The notes under the pieces were generated by a model. The model saw only the letters and a program-made list of their open reading frames with translations, was not told where the DNA came from and searched no databases. DNA of 64,000 nucleotides from Microbulbifer guangxiensis. Lineage in GTDB: Bacteria > Pseudomonadota > Gammaproteobacteria > Pseudomonadales > Cellvibrionaceae. Below, one piece after another: positions 35,970 through 45,199 of the stretch. The translations under genes and the position numbers were made by a program. Location: contig NZ_JAJSAQ010000002.1 of NCBI RefSeq assembly GCF_021729075.1, forward strand, positions 248,001 to 312,000. Direction: 5' to 3'. Numbering within the stretch: the first letter of the stretch is position 1; each line of letters opens with the position of its first letter.

Positions 35970-36060
35970 TCCCCCTTTACCGTAAATAACGCAGACGCCG
36001 TCCGGGAACCTGCCCTGGACAGTGTCCAAACCGCGCTCGTTGACTGAAGGACCTGCATCC

Positions 36061-36921
36061 ATGCGCCTGGTGATCATCAGTGGCCGCTCCGGCTCTGGAA
36101 AGAGTTCCGCCCTGCAGCTGCTGGAAGATGTCGGTTTCAACTGTATCGACAACCTGCCGGCCAGCCTGCTGCCAGAACTGGTACGGCGCGTCAGCGACCA
36201 GCCGCCAGTGGACAACACCCGGCTGGCACTGGGCATCGATGCCCGCAACCTGTGGCAGGACGTGCAGCAGGCCCCGAGGGTCATCGAGGAGCTGCGCCAG
36301 AGCGGCATTCACTGCGATGTCATTTACCTCGATGCCCGCTCGCCGGTACTGGTGCAGCGCTTCAGTGAGACCCGCCGCAAGCACCCCCTCAGTGACAACC
36401 GCACCCACCTGCTCGAGGCCCTGAATCGCGAGAAAGAATTGCTCGCGCCACTGGCCGCCATGGCGGATCTGGTGATCGATACCAGCAGCCTCAGCCTGCA
36501 CCAGTTGCGCGATCTGGTGAAAACCCGCGTGGTTGGCGAGGAATCCCCGGGCATGGCCATCCTGTTCCAGTCGTTCGGCTTCAAGCACGGGGTGCCGGTG
36601 GACGCTGACCTGGTTTTCGATTTGCGCTGCCTGCCCAATCCCTACTGGGTGGCCGAGCTCCGCCACAAGACGGGCCTGGATCCGGAAGTCGTGGAATTCC
36701 TGCAGGCGCATCCCGAGACGGGAGACATGGAAGGGGATATCTCCCGCTTCCTGGAGCGCTGGCTGCCGTCCTACCAGAAGAGCAACCGCAGTTATACGTG
36801 TATCGCCGTGGGCTGCACCGGCGGCAGGCACCGCTCGGTGTACATGGTGGAGCGCCTGGCCGAGCGTTTTTCCGGGCAGTTCGACAATATCCAGATCCGC
36901 CATCGCGAGCAGCAGAAATAG
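36061..36921 (+). CDS. rapZ: RNase adapter protein RapZ
   Basis: In enterobacteria guides RNase E to the sRNA GlmZ and so tunes GlmS synthesis for amino-sugar supply; whether that sRNA exists here is unknown. 286 residues. Walker A is GRSGSGKSSA near the N-terminus, followed by NCIDNLPASLLPEL. The C-terminal domain carries SYTCIAVGCTGGRHRSVYMVE, the conserved regulatory block. ATG 36061 is the family start. Between ptsN and npr as usual. Confidence 0.97.
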   Translation: MRLVIISGRSGSGKSSALQLLEDVGFNCIDNLPASLLPELVRRVSDQPPVDNTRLALGIDARNLWQDVQQAPRVIEELRQSGIHCDVIYLDARSPVLVQRFSETRRKHPLSDNRTHLLEALNREKELLAPLAAMADLVIDTSSLSLHQLRDLVKTRVVGEESPGMAILFQSFGFKHGVPVDADLVFDLRCLPNPYWVAELRHKTGLDPEVVEFLQAHPETGDMEGDISRFLERWLPSYQKSNRSYTCIAVGCTGGRHRSVYMVERLAERFSGQFDNIQIRHREQQK

Positions 36922-36939
36922 CAGGCCCGGAGTAGCGCA

Positions 36940-37209
36940 ATGCAGAAGTGCAGACTCGAAATCATCAACAAGCTCGGCCTTCATGCCCGCGCGGCAAGCA
37001 AGTTTGCACAGACATCCGCCCGCTTCTCTGCCGATGTCCGGGTGCATTGCCAGGGCAAGTGTGTCGACGGCAAGAGCGTGATGGCCCTGATGTTACTGGC
37101 CGCCGGCAAGGGCTGCGAGCTGGAGCTCGAGGTGTGCGGTAATGATGAGGAAGCTGCTCTCGAGGCCATCACCGCACTGATCGCCGACCGGTTCGGCGAA
37201 GCGGAGTAA
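36940..37209 (+). CDS. ptsO: Phosphocarrier protein NPr
   Basis: HPr-like carrier of the nitrogen PTS between PtsP and PtsN. 89 residues. The phospho-His lies in NKLGLHARAASKF (His16), and the Ser region reads DGKSVMALMLLAA. 18 bases after rapZ, ending the classical rpoN cluster. Confidence 0.96.
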   Translation: MQKCRLEIINKLGLHARAASKFAQTSARFSADVRVHCQGKCVDGKSVMALMLLAAGKGCELELEVCGNDEEAALEAITALIADRFGEAE

Positions 37210-37321
37210 GATCCACAGGATCTCCCGCACCGGTGGCAGGTGACCACCGATCCGCATAAAATCCCCGCTCACCGTTGCGCCCTGTAACACGCCGCCAAAG
37301 CCCAGCAGTCAAGGAGTTGCC

Positions 37322-38689
37322 GTGTCCAACCCACCTTCCGCCGAGATCAACTTCCGCGCCCAGAACCAGCTCAGCGAGCTGTTCGAAGCGCTGGATACCG
37401 GTACCGGGCGGGAAGTGCGGCGGATGCTCAGCAGCCTCAGCCCGCAGAGCATTGCCCAGCTGCTGGAGAGCTCGCCACCGCGCATTCGCCATGTGCTCTG
37501 GAACCTGATCGACAAGGAAATCGAGGGCGAGGTCCTGCAGGAGCTCTCCTACGACGTCCAAAGCCAGATCCTCGCCACCATGGATACCGAGGAAATGGTG
37601 GCAGTCATGGAAGGCCTCGATGCGGACGACGTGGCAGACATCCTCCAGCAGCTGCCCGAACGGCTGATGGCCGAGGTCCTGTCCGCCATGAGCGAGACGG
37701 ACCGCGAGCGGGTCGAGAGTGTACTGGCCTACGACGAGGAGACCGCCGGTGGCCTGATGGACACGGATACGATTTCCGTGCGCCCGAACCTCACCCTGGA
37801 CGTGGTACTACGCTACCTTCGCCGGCACGAGCAGTTGCCAGAGTCCACTGACTGTCTCTACGTGGTTAACCGGCAGGGACAGTACATCGGCCAGTTGCCA
37901 CTGTCGCGACTGCTGACCACCGACCCATCTGTCACGGTACGGGAGGTGATGAGTACCGACGTGGAACCGATTCCTGTCGACATGTCGGATACCGAGGTGG
38001 CCGGCCTGTTCGCCAAGTATGACTGGATCACCGCGCCGGTCGTTGACGAGCATGCCCGGCTGGTGGGCCGTATCACCATCGACGACGTGGTCGATGTCAT
38101 CCGCGAAGATGCCGACCACTCGCTGATGAGCATGGCAGGTCTGGACGAGGAGGAGGACACCTTCGCCACGGTCAGAAGGACAGCGCCGCGACGGGCGGTA
38201 TGGCTCGGCATCAACCTGCTCACTGCCCTGCTCGCCTCCTGGGTGATCAATCTTTTCCAGGACACCATCGACAAGGTGGTGGCCCTGGCGGTGCTGATGC
38301 CCATCGTTGCCAGCATGGGGGGCGTGGCCGGCAGCCAGACCCTCACCGTGGTGATCCGCGGCATGGCCCTGGGGCAGATCGGCCGTAGCAACCTCAACTG
38401 GCTTCTCTCCCGCGAGCTGGGCTCGGCGGTACTCAATGCTTTGCTGTGGGCAGTGGTCATCGGCGTGATCGCCGGCCTGTGGTTCGACGATTCCCGCATC
38501 GCCCTGATCATTCTGGTGGCAATGGTCATCAACCTCATCACTGCCGCGCTGGCGGGCGCTATCCTGCCGGTAGCGCTGCGCGCGATGCGTATCGACCCGG
38601 CCCTGGCCGGCGGCGTGGCCCTGACCACGATTACCGACGTGGTGGGCTTTATGGCCTTCCTGGGCCTGGCCACCCTCTATTTCGGCTGA
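37322..38689 (+). CDS. mgtE: Magnesium transporter MgtE
   Basis: Homodimeric Mg2+ channel gated by cytosolic Mg2+. 455 residues: an N-terminal helical domain (about 20-135, with DADDVADILQQLP), a CBS pair (140-260; GGLMDTDTISVRPNLTL) and a C-terminal five-helix pore domain with the selectivity region MPIVASMGGVAGSQTLTVVI. GTG 37322 is preceded by AAGGAG. Directly downstream of the nitrogen PTS genes and upstream of darP. Confidence 0.95.
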   Translation: MSNPPSAEINFRAQNQLSELFEALDTGTGREVRRMLSSLSPQSIAQLLESSPPRIRHVLWNLIDKEIEGEVLQELSYDVQSQILATMDTEEMVAVMEGLDADDVADILQQLPERLMAEVLSAMSETDRERVESVLAYDEETAGGLMDTDTISVRPNLTLDVVLRYLRRHEQLPESTDCLYVVNRQGQYIGQLPLSRLLTTDPSVTVREVMSTDVEPIPVDMSDTEVAGLFAKYDWITAPVVDEHARLVGRITIDDVVDVIREDADHSLMSMAGLDEEEDTFATVRRTAPRRAVWLGINLLTALLASWVINLFQDTIDKVVALAVLMPIVASMGGVAGSQTLTVVIRGMALGQIGRSNLNWLLSRELGSAVLNALLWAVVIGVIAGLWFDDSRIALIILVAMVINLITAALAGAILPVALRAMRIDPALAGGVALTTITDVVGFMAFLGLATLYFG

Positions 38690-38716
38690 CGGCCGATGAT
38701 GCAAAGTTGGACAAAG

Positions 38717-39229
38717 ATGCACGATTACGAAGAATTCGACGACGAGCTACCCAAAAGCAAAACCCGGGTAAAGCAGGAAATGCATGACCTGCAGGAGCTG
38801 GGGCGACAGCTGACAGAGCTCTCACCGGCACAGTTTGCCGAGGTACCCCTGGATGACGACCTGCGCGAAGCCATCGACACCCTGCACCGCATCAAGTCCA
38901 ATGAGGCCCGCCGCCGCCAGATGCAGTACATCGGCAAACTGATGCGCTCCGCCGATGGGGAGGCCATCGAGGCAGCCCTGCACCGGTTCAAAGAGCGCGA
39001 CCAGCAACACCTGCGCTTTGACCGTATGGCAGAGGAGTGGCGGCGACGGTTGCTGGAGGAAGGCAAGGCAGCCCAGAGCGAATTCTTCGACGCCTACCCG
39101 GGGGCAGATCACCAGCACCTGCGACAGCTGGTGCGGGATGCAACCCGGGAAGTCGAGAAGCAGAAGCCGCCCACGAACCAACGCAAACTGTTCCGCTTCC
39201 TGCGCGACCTGTTTATGGAAAGCGAGTAG
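38717..39229 (+). CDS. darP: Ribosome biogenesis factor DarP (YjgA)
   Basis: Binds late 50S precursors and promotes their maturation. 170 residues, highly charged and helical. It has the family blocks KSKTRVKQEMHDLQELG, RRRQMQYIGKLMR and HQHLRQLVRDA. ATG 38717 gives the standard start; an ATG at 38696 is possible. pmbA (tldE), which often follows, is not here; a terminator follows instead. Confidence 0.94.
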   Translation: MHDYEEFDDELPKSKTRVKQEMHDLQELGRQLTELSPAQFAEVPLDDDLREAIDTLHRIKSNEARRRQMQYIGKLMRSADGEAIEAALHRFKERDQQHLRFDRMAEEWRRRLLEEGKAAQSEFFDAYPGADHQHLRQLVRDATREVEKQKPPTNQRKLFRFLRDLFMESE

Positions 39230-39263
39230 CGAAACCGGACGGCAACAACCGACAGAGTGCATA

Positions 39264-39298
39264 AAAAAGGGGCCCGACCATTGGTGGGGCCCCTTTTT
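39264..39298. terminator. Bidirectional intrinsic terminator after darP
   Basis: AAAAAGGGGCCC and GGGCCCCTTTTT pair around a short loop, with A and T tracts on the flanks. It serves darP (plus) and the membrane-protein gene (minus). Confidence 0.93.
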
Positions 39299-39311
39299 GC
39301 CTTCTGAGAGA

Positions 39312-40154
39312 TCAGTCCTCGGCGCTGGTCTCCGCCTGCCACTCGAACAGGTTGAGTTCGATGAAGAAGAAGGCCACCAGCCACAGGAAGGCATCCCAGA
39401 AATCCAGGAAGCTGCCGTTGATGCCCCAGTAAATGGCACAGAGCAGCAGGGTAAAGTAGAGCAGCCCCTTGATCACCTGGGAATAGCGCATCACCGCATC
39501 GGACAGCTGGTGGCGCAACTGCAGCCACACATCGAAGGCCAGGATGGCCACCACCAGCAGCCAGGCACCGGCATTGATCACATCGGTCCAGGCCAACCAT
39601 TTAATTCCATTCCAGGTCTCGACACTGCCCAGCACCTGGCCGTCAGCCAGGCGAAGCACCTGGGTGTCTGCCAGCGGCGCGCAGTTCTCAGCGGTCAGCC
39701 GTACGTAGTCGTCCTGCCCCACCACCAGTAGCCAATCACCACGGGCCGCCATTTCACAGGCAGACTGGGTCACCGGCAGCAAGTGGGTCAGGGACGCCAT
39801 CTCCGCCACGTAGCCATAGAAGGAGTAGACGATAAACAGGTAACAGAACGCGGAAGTGCCGTTCAGCGCCCACTTCACCCAGCCGCGGATTTTGTTGTCC
39901 GGGAGCACGAAGGTTTCCAGCTCGAACACCAGCAGCAGCAGGACCCAGGCCAGGGTGTCGATGGAGTCGTTGTAGGCTTCGATCACCCGGCCGATTTGCA
40001 GCCCATCGGCAAAGACGGCACCGGCAGCGGCGTGGTTTTCAAGAAAGAAAGCGTAAACGTTGTAGGCGAGTAACAGGTAAACGGTGTACTTGAATAACCG
40101 AAACAGGGTGTAGCGGTTAACCCGTGAACCTGCCAATGTGGCTACCTCCGACAT
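39312..40154 (-). CDS. Unrecognised multi-pass membrane protein
   Basis: 280 residues, no family recognised. The N-terminus (about 15-45) holds a first membrane helix in FRLFKYTVYLLLAYNVYAFF; further helices are WVLLLLVFELETFV, SAFCYLFIVYSFYGYV, NAGAWLLVVAILAFDVW and two near the end (LLYFTLLLCAIYWGI and FLWLVAFFFIELNLFEW). A loop of about 70 residues between helices three and four carries two Cys (SACEMAARGDW and ENCAPLADTQV) that could form a disulfide if it is periplasmic. Start ATG 40152-40154 has GAGG about ten bases upstream; an ATG 36 bases further up lacks one. Downstream of msrB on the same strand. Confidence 0.75.
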   Translation of the reverse strand: MSEVATLAGSRVNRYTLFRLFKYTVYLLLAYNVYAFFLENHAAAGAVFADGLQIGRVIEAYNDSIDTLAWVLLLLVFELETFVLPDNKIRGWVKWALNGTSAFCYLFIVYSFYGYVAEMASLTHLLPVTQSACEMAARGDWLLVVGQDDYVRLTAENCAPLADTQVLRLADGQVLGSVETWNGIKWLAWTDVINAGAWLLVVAILAFDVWLQLRHQLSDAVMRYSQVIKGLLYFTLLLCAIYWGINGSFLDFWDAFLWLVAFFFIELNLFEWQAETSAED

Positions 40155-40281
40155 GTGCTCGGACCTCAATTCTTGTTTATTCTTTGGGGACATGGCCGCG
40201 TGCCCGACACCCGGAGCGCGCCCAAACCGTGTCGGCAGGGCTGAGTAACGGCCCGCCAGTCGCAGCCCCAATATCGAACAA

Positions 40282-40818
40282 TTATTCGGTTTTTGCAACC
40301 GCCGGGACAAAATCCAGAGCCAGGGAATTCAGGCAATAGCGCAGTCCCGTTGGTGGCGGCCCATCGTTGAATACATGACCCAGGTGTTCACCGCAGGCAG
40401 ACAGCACTTCGGTACGCTTCATGCCCCAGCTGTAATCCGGTTTCAGCACCACATTTTCCGGGTGTGCAATTTCCCAGAAGCTCGGCCAGCCGGTGCCGGA
40501 CTCGAACTTGTGCTCTGAGCTGAAAACCGGCAGACGGCACCCCGCACTTACATAAGTACCTTCGGCCTCGTTTTTCAGCCACTTGCCGGTAAATGCCCGT
40601 TCCGTGTCCTTTTCCCACAACACCTCATACTGGTCTGCGGGAAGAATCTGCTTCCAGACGGATTTCGGGATCGCAGAGAGGTTGCTGCCCTCAGCGATGT
40701 GCTGCCGCGCCTCGGCCACTGTCATGGTCTTATCCCGCGGCTCTTCATCCGCCTCGCTGCAGGCGGGCAGTGCCAGGGCCGCCCCCAGCAAGGGCAGGAT
40801 CATCAGGCTTTTAAACAT
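40282..40818 (-). CDS. msrB: Lipoprotein methionine-R-sulfoxide reductase with reduced zinc site
   Basis: Repairs methionine-R-sulfoxide, here probably on the periplasmic face of an envelope membrane. 178 residues. The signal peptide ends in lipobox LPAC (Cys20). The MsrB domain shows SGTGWPSFW, HLGHVFNDGPPPTG and the catalytic RYCLNSLAL. Compared with E. coli MsrB, each zinc CxxC pair keeps only the second Cys (SAGC and LSAC), so zinc binding is doubtful; the two retained Cys may act as resolving residues (inference). ATG 40816-40818 follows GGAGAGGTGCCCGGC. Confidence 0.9.
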   Translation of the reverse strand: MFKSLMILPLLGAALALPACSEADEEPRDKTMTVAEARQHIAEGSNLSAIPKSVWKQILPADQYEVLWEKDTERAFTGKWLKNEAEGTYVSAGCRLPVFSSEHKFESGTGWPSFWEIAHPENVVLKPDYSWGMKRTEVLSACGEHLGHVFNDGPPPTGLRYCLNSLALDFVPAVAKTE

Positions 40819-40885
40819 GCCGGGCACCTCTCCTTTTTTCTGCCTTCCACAGGATTTGGAGTCCCGATGCGGGTGCGGGTTCCGC

Positions 40886-43800
40886 TCAGGTGGCCGGGGC
40901 GGCAGCACCGGTTACTGTCGCCCCGCCAGCGCGCCCGGTGTCGCCGATCGCATCTTCCCGGGTCCCTTCCCGCATCAGCCGCCCCTGCTGCTCGGCCTGA
41001 CTGCCCTGGCGGGTGGCTCCGTCGCCATCGAAGAGCTTGTCGAAGCGGACTTCCGGCTCGGCCCAGTCACCACTGATGCGATAGCTGACGCTGGCCACGC
41101 TGTTGACCTGCTTTTTGAATGCCTTACTGATCAGGTAGACGCCGGCCGCGGCCGGCAGCCCACCCGCCAGGGCCGCAATCAACGCCAGGTTGTTACCGAC
41201 CGGCAGAGTCGCCACCAGGGTCAGGTCGAGATTTTCCTGCTTGAGGTTCACACGCCCCGCCATCTGCAGCTCACTGGTGGGCCCCTCCACCTGGATAGGC
41301 ACGGCGATCAGCAACTGACCATCCCCCTCGAAGAAAACCTCTCCCTGAACCTGGTCAAAGGCCATGCCGCTCTGGTAGAGGTCGGAGAAATCCAGCCGCA
41401 GACGCCGTGCCCAGGTATCGAAGTTGAAGAGGGAGAGCAGGCGCAACAGCGCCGAACCGGCGCTATCCGTGGCGCGAAGGAAGCGGCCGTCGCGGATATC
41501 GATCTTCAGGTCGCCGGTGAGACGCTGGGGCGTCAGCTGGGCCGGGGAGCCGTCCCAGCGCAGGGCAGTATCAAACGTTGCCGAACGACTTTCGATCAGC
41601 GGTTCCTGCCCCGAGGCACGCTGCACATCCGCCAGGTCATCCGCGCTCAGGCGACCGATGAACTGGGAAGACTCCCGACCATCACTGTCGCGCATCCACA
41701 TCAGCTGTGCGCCCAGTCGGTTCGGCCCCTCGCCGCGGCCCTCTACCCGGACACCGCGCGCTGCACCGATAATATCGCTGACAACCAGCCTCTCGGCAGA
41801 GGGGCGTACCTGGAACGCCCAGCGCCCGTAGTCCTCTTCACCGACCCACAGGCGCTCGGTGCTGAAGTCCATATGGGGCAGTTGGGTAAAGTCGAAGCCC
41901 GCAAGGACATCTTGCTCTTCAGCTGCGGCTCCGGCATCCGTCAACCCGGAGACCCCGCCGGTGACCGCCACAGTCTCCGGAGCTGACGACTGCTCCTCCG
42001 CACTGGGCGCAGGCAACCTCAGGTGCTGCAGCTCCACCTGCATCGGCGTCTCTGCGCCCAGCACTCCGCTCAGGCGGCCGGTGGCCATCTCACTGTCGAA
42101 CTCCAGCTGCCAGTCGGAGCCGAGACCACGACCCTTTACATGGATGTGCTCCACCGTCACCGCACCCAGTGCCAGACGGTCGGTGCTCAGGTCGAGGCGG
42201 ATTGGCAGGGGGTCCTGCTCTGCCGATACGTTCTCCTGCTGGCCTGCGGCGGCATCTTCGCCATAGACCTGTAGTAGCTCCCGCCAGCGGGGGAAATCGA
42301 TACTGGAGAGATCCCCGGTAACCGTGAGCCCCCTTTCCCCGGGCAGCTGCGCCTCGGCATTGAGCGCAATGGCACCGCGGTCCAGCTGGCCATCCACCTG
42401 CCAGAACTGCCCCTGCAGGTGTTCACCGTAATTGAGGTGATAGAGGTTGCCCTCCGCACCGATCGGAACCCGCAGCAGGAATTCGGAACGCTGCCGCGCT
42501 GGTTTGTCCAGCGGCGCGGGCAGGTGCACCTCCACGCCCGCCAGGTCCGATGTCAGCTGGAAGACCGCGGCGTAGGGAAGTTCCCGCTCTGCCGCCGGGA
42601 TAGTCACCAGTGCACGGTAGTCCAGCGCACCGCTCATCCAGCCCAGCTCGGGCCGGCCACTCCACTCGCGGATGGTTTCGGTAGCAGCTGTACCGCGGAT
42701 CACCACCTGCGTGTCCCGCAAACCACCCTGTTCAGGATGGGTGATTTCCGCCTTCAGTTCCCGACCCCACAATTGTCCCCGGAACTGGCTGCCGGCGAGG
42801 CCCTGTTCACTGTCGAACAGGACCTGTCCGTCGAGATCGTTTACACGCAGGTTGAGGTGCTCCATCAGTAGGTCGGCCTGCGTGAGTTCCACCTGCACCG
42901 TCTGGCGCGGGGCCAGCTCTGCCCCGCCGAGGGGCTGTCGCAGGGTCAGGCTGCCGCTGATAGTGCCGTCGAGGCGCCAGTGATCGAACGCCTCTCCAAT
43001 CCGCTCACGCAGTGGGGACTCCCGCAGCAGCCGCAAGCCGTCGGCGGCAGGGCCACGCGCGCGCGCGCGCACCCCCAATATCGCCCCCTCACCGGTGGTG
43101 TGATCCGGGGTGATACCGACCTCGATATCCCGGGCATCCAGGTCCCATAGACGGGCACTGGGCGCGTGCACCAGGGTATGGCGATCGTCGATCTTGATTC
43201 GAGCGTCGATATCCGTCGCCCGCGGCCAGCCGCTGGCATACAGCAGTTCGGCATCCCGGATGTCCGCGGCCAGCTGCACCGTCTGCCGCTCGGTATGCTC
43301 TCCCAGTGCCAGCAGCTTGCGGTTGTCGCCGTCCCGGTAGGCATAGCCCCGGTAAACGAACCCAGCGGTGGTGACGCGCCCGGGGTTGTCCGCTCCAACG
43401 GCGCCGCTCAGCCACTCCCGCAGCTCATCGGTGGTAGTGAATGGGACCAGCAGTTTCTGCGCGGTAATGGGTGCGTTCTGCAGGCCGAGGGCCAGAGTCA
43501 GGGCGGCTGCGCGGGTGTGCGCCTCGAACGGCAGCTCCAGCAGAAACTGCCCATCGATCTCGCCGAGCTCGCCGCGCAGGTCGAGCGGGCCCGAATACAC
43601 CTGTACCGTATTGGCCTCGCGGCTCACCGCCCAGGCCAGGGTGCCACGGGCACGCTCTAGCGCAAACGGCTGCTCATAGAGCTTGGGGAAGTGAATCCGG
43701 AAGCCCTCGGAGGCATCCAGGACGACCGTACCCCTGCCCCCCTGCATGCGCAGGAGGCCATCGAGATGTTCCACCGCTGGCGACCCCTTGTGGGCACCGG

Positions 43801-45118
43801 CTGAGATATCCCGCAGTTCCGCAGTCAGGGCAACCGGGCCATCCTCGGTGCGGGAAAAGCGCACTCCATGCAGCTGACCTGAGGGTTGCAGCGCCTGCAA
43901 CCACTCATCTGCCGGCCCGCTCAGCAGTTCCATCCGGGTCAGGATTCCGCCCCAGGCCGCCAGGTCGATGGTGTCCACCGCCAGGCTCAGACCTTCACTG
44001 GCGCTGCCCTGGGCTTGGAGGTTGAAGGTGGGAACTTCCAGGTCGCGCCAGCCAATCCTCACGTCCTGCAGTGCCAGCCGCCAGCCTGTTCCCGGCTGCC
44101 AGTCCCCGGAAATATCGCCGGCAATGGAGGAAAGGGGAGCCAGTGCTGCGCCGGGGGCCGCACGGTCTTGTTCCTCGCTCCCGGTCACGACTGGACTTTC
44201 CCCTGACCGGGCCAGGTCCAGATGCCCGCGCAGGCGGTAGGCGCTGTTACCACCGTCCAGCCACAGGCTGCCCCGTGCGAGCTTCGGGCCGCGCCAGTGG
44301 TACTGTTCGGGCAGAGGGGTGAGCTGCTGCAACAGGTCGACGATATCGGTATCGACCAGCAGTTCGTTGAGCTGCAGGTAACCGCGCAGGCGGAAATTCT
44401 CGCTGTCGCGGGCGTCGCCCCGCCCCTCCAGGATCAGGCGCAGGGTTTCATCCTCTGCCAGCTCCTGGCGTTCAGGGGGGGCGGAGTCGCTGTCGGTGCG
44501 ACTGATGAAAGCCTTGCCCACCAGGCGGTGGAAATCCCCGCTGTTCTCCAGCAGCACCTGCGGCAGGTGCAGCTGCGCCAGCTGGCCGTCATCCAGCCTG
44601 ACCGACAGGCTGACATCGCGGATATCGATCTTTGGCCCCAGGCGGAACAGGCGAGCCGGATCGCCTACCTGCTGCGAGACTGTGCCCTGCCCCGAAGGCA
44701 TTGCCGCCGACGGAAAACCATCGAGCTGCCAGCGGCCGGCGGCGTCCCGGTGTACGCCAGCGCGGAATTCGTGTACGCGGAGATTTTTCCACACCAGATC
44801 GCGGTTCCAGAGACTGGCCAGCAAGTCCAGATGGAACAGGCCGTAGCCCATCTGCATCTCACCCTTCTCGCCCAGCCGCAATCCGTCCAGCTGCAGAGCC
44901 ACTTCCAGGGCCTGCCATTGCAGTGACAGGCGCTCCACCTGCACCGGCACCCCCAGGCGCGCGGAGAACCAGGCACTGATCTGCGGCCGGAATTCCTGGA
45001 CGTGGGGCGACAGCATGCGCCCGGTCTGCACCAGGATGGCGAGGCAAATCACCAGCGAAACCACCAGTAACCAGAACTTGCGCGCCAACCAGCGCACAGC
45101 GAGCAGCAGCCCGGCCAT
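40886..45118 (-). CDS. yhdP: AsmA-like envelope protein YhdP
   Basis: Very long periplasm-spanning protein of the AsmA-like bridge family, implicated in E. coli in phospholipid transport to the outer membrane. 1410 residues, normal for the family. An N-terminal membrane helix (about 12-32) is followed by a repetitive beta-groove region and the C-terminal AsmA-like part (LRLDFSDLYQSGMAFDQVQG, then GQLLIAVPIQVEGPTSELQM). Ends with a Gly/Ala/Thr-rich tail. A short (CG)n run at 43056-43068 encodes alternating Arg/Ala. Downstream of rng by 81 bases on the same strand, as in Pseudomonas. Confidence 0.93.
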   Translation of the reverse strand: MAGLLLAVRWLARKFWLLVVSLVICLAILVQTGRMLSPHVQEFRPQISAWFSARLGVPVQVERLSLQWQALEVALQLDGLRLGEKGEMQMGYGLFHLDLLASLWNRDLVWKNLRVHEFRAGVHRDAAGRWQLDGFPSAAMPSGQGTVSQQVGDPARLFRLGPKIDIRDVSLSVRLDDGQLAQLHLPQVLLENSGDFHRLVGKAFISRTDSDSAPPERQELAEDETLRLILEGRGDARDSENFRLRGYLQLNELLVDTDIVDLLQQLTPLPEQYHWRGPKLARGSLWLDGGNSAYRLRGHLDLARSGESPVVTGSEEQDRAAPGAALAPLSSIAGDISGDWQPGTGWRLALQDVRIGWRDLEVPTFNLQAQGSASEGLSLAVDTIDLAAWGGILTRMELLSGPADEWLQALQPSGQLHGVRFSRTEDGPVALTAELRDISAGAHKGSPAVEHLDGLLRMQGGRGTVVLDASEGFRIHFPKLYEQPFALERARGTLAWAVSREANTVQVYSGPLDLRGELGEIDGQFLLELPFEAHTRAAALTLALGLQNAPITAQKLLVPFTTTDELREWLSGAVGADNPGRVTTAGFVYRGYAYRDGDNRKLLALGEHTERQTVQLAADIRDAELLYASGWPRATDIDARIKIDDRHTLVHAPSARLWDLDARDIEVGITPDHTTGEGAILGVRARARGPAADGLRLLRESPLRERIGEAFDHWRLDGTISGSLTLRQPLGGAELAPRQTVQVELTQADLLMEHLNLRVNDLDGQVLFDSEQGLAGSQFRGQLWGRELKAEITHPEQGGLRDTQVVIRGTAATETIREWSGRPELGWMSGALDYRALVTIPAAERELPYAAVFQLTSDLAGVEVHLPAPLDKPARQRSEFLLRVPIGAEGNLYHLNYGEHLQGQFWQVDGQLDRGAIALNAEAQLPGERGLTVTGDLSSIDFPRWRELLQVYGEDAAAGQQENVSAEQDPLPIRLDLSTDRLALGAVTVEHIHVKGRGLGSDWQLEFDSEMATGRLSGVLGAETPMQVELQHLRLPAPSAEEQSSAPETVAVTGGVSGLTDAGAAAEEQDVLAGFDFTQLPHMDFSTERLWVGEEDYGRWAFQVRPSAERLVVSDIIGAARGVRVEGRGEGPNRLGAQLMWMRDSDGRESSQFIGRLSADDLADVQRASGQEPLIESRSATFDTALRWDGSPAQLTPQRLTGDLKIDIRDGRFLRATDSAGSALLRLLSLFNFDTWARRLRLDFSDLYQSGMAFDQVQGEVFFEGDGQLLIAVPIQVEGPTSELQMAGRVNLKQENLDLTLVATLPVGNNLALIAALAGGLPAAAGVYLISKAFKKQVNSVASVSYRISGDWAEPEVRFDKLFDGDGATRQGSQAEQQGRLMREGTREDAIGDTGRAGGATVTGAAAPAT

Positions 45119-45199
45119 TACCGACGCCCTCTTCGGTCACACAGGGGCCGTGCTCCGCGCGCACGCACGGAGCGGGCAGCCCTGTCGCCGATATGAACA

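Noticed and set aside
43056..43068. (CG)n dinucleotide run inside yhdP
   Set aside because: It encodes alternating Arg/Ala in an intact frame and is too short to stand out in this GC-rich genome.
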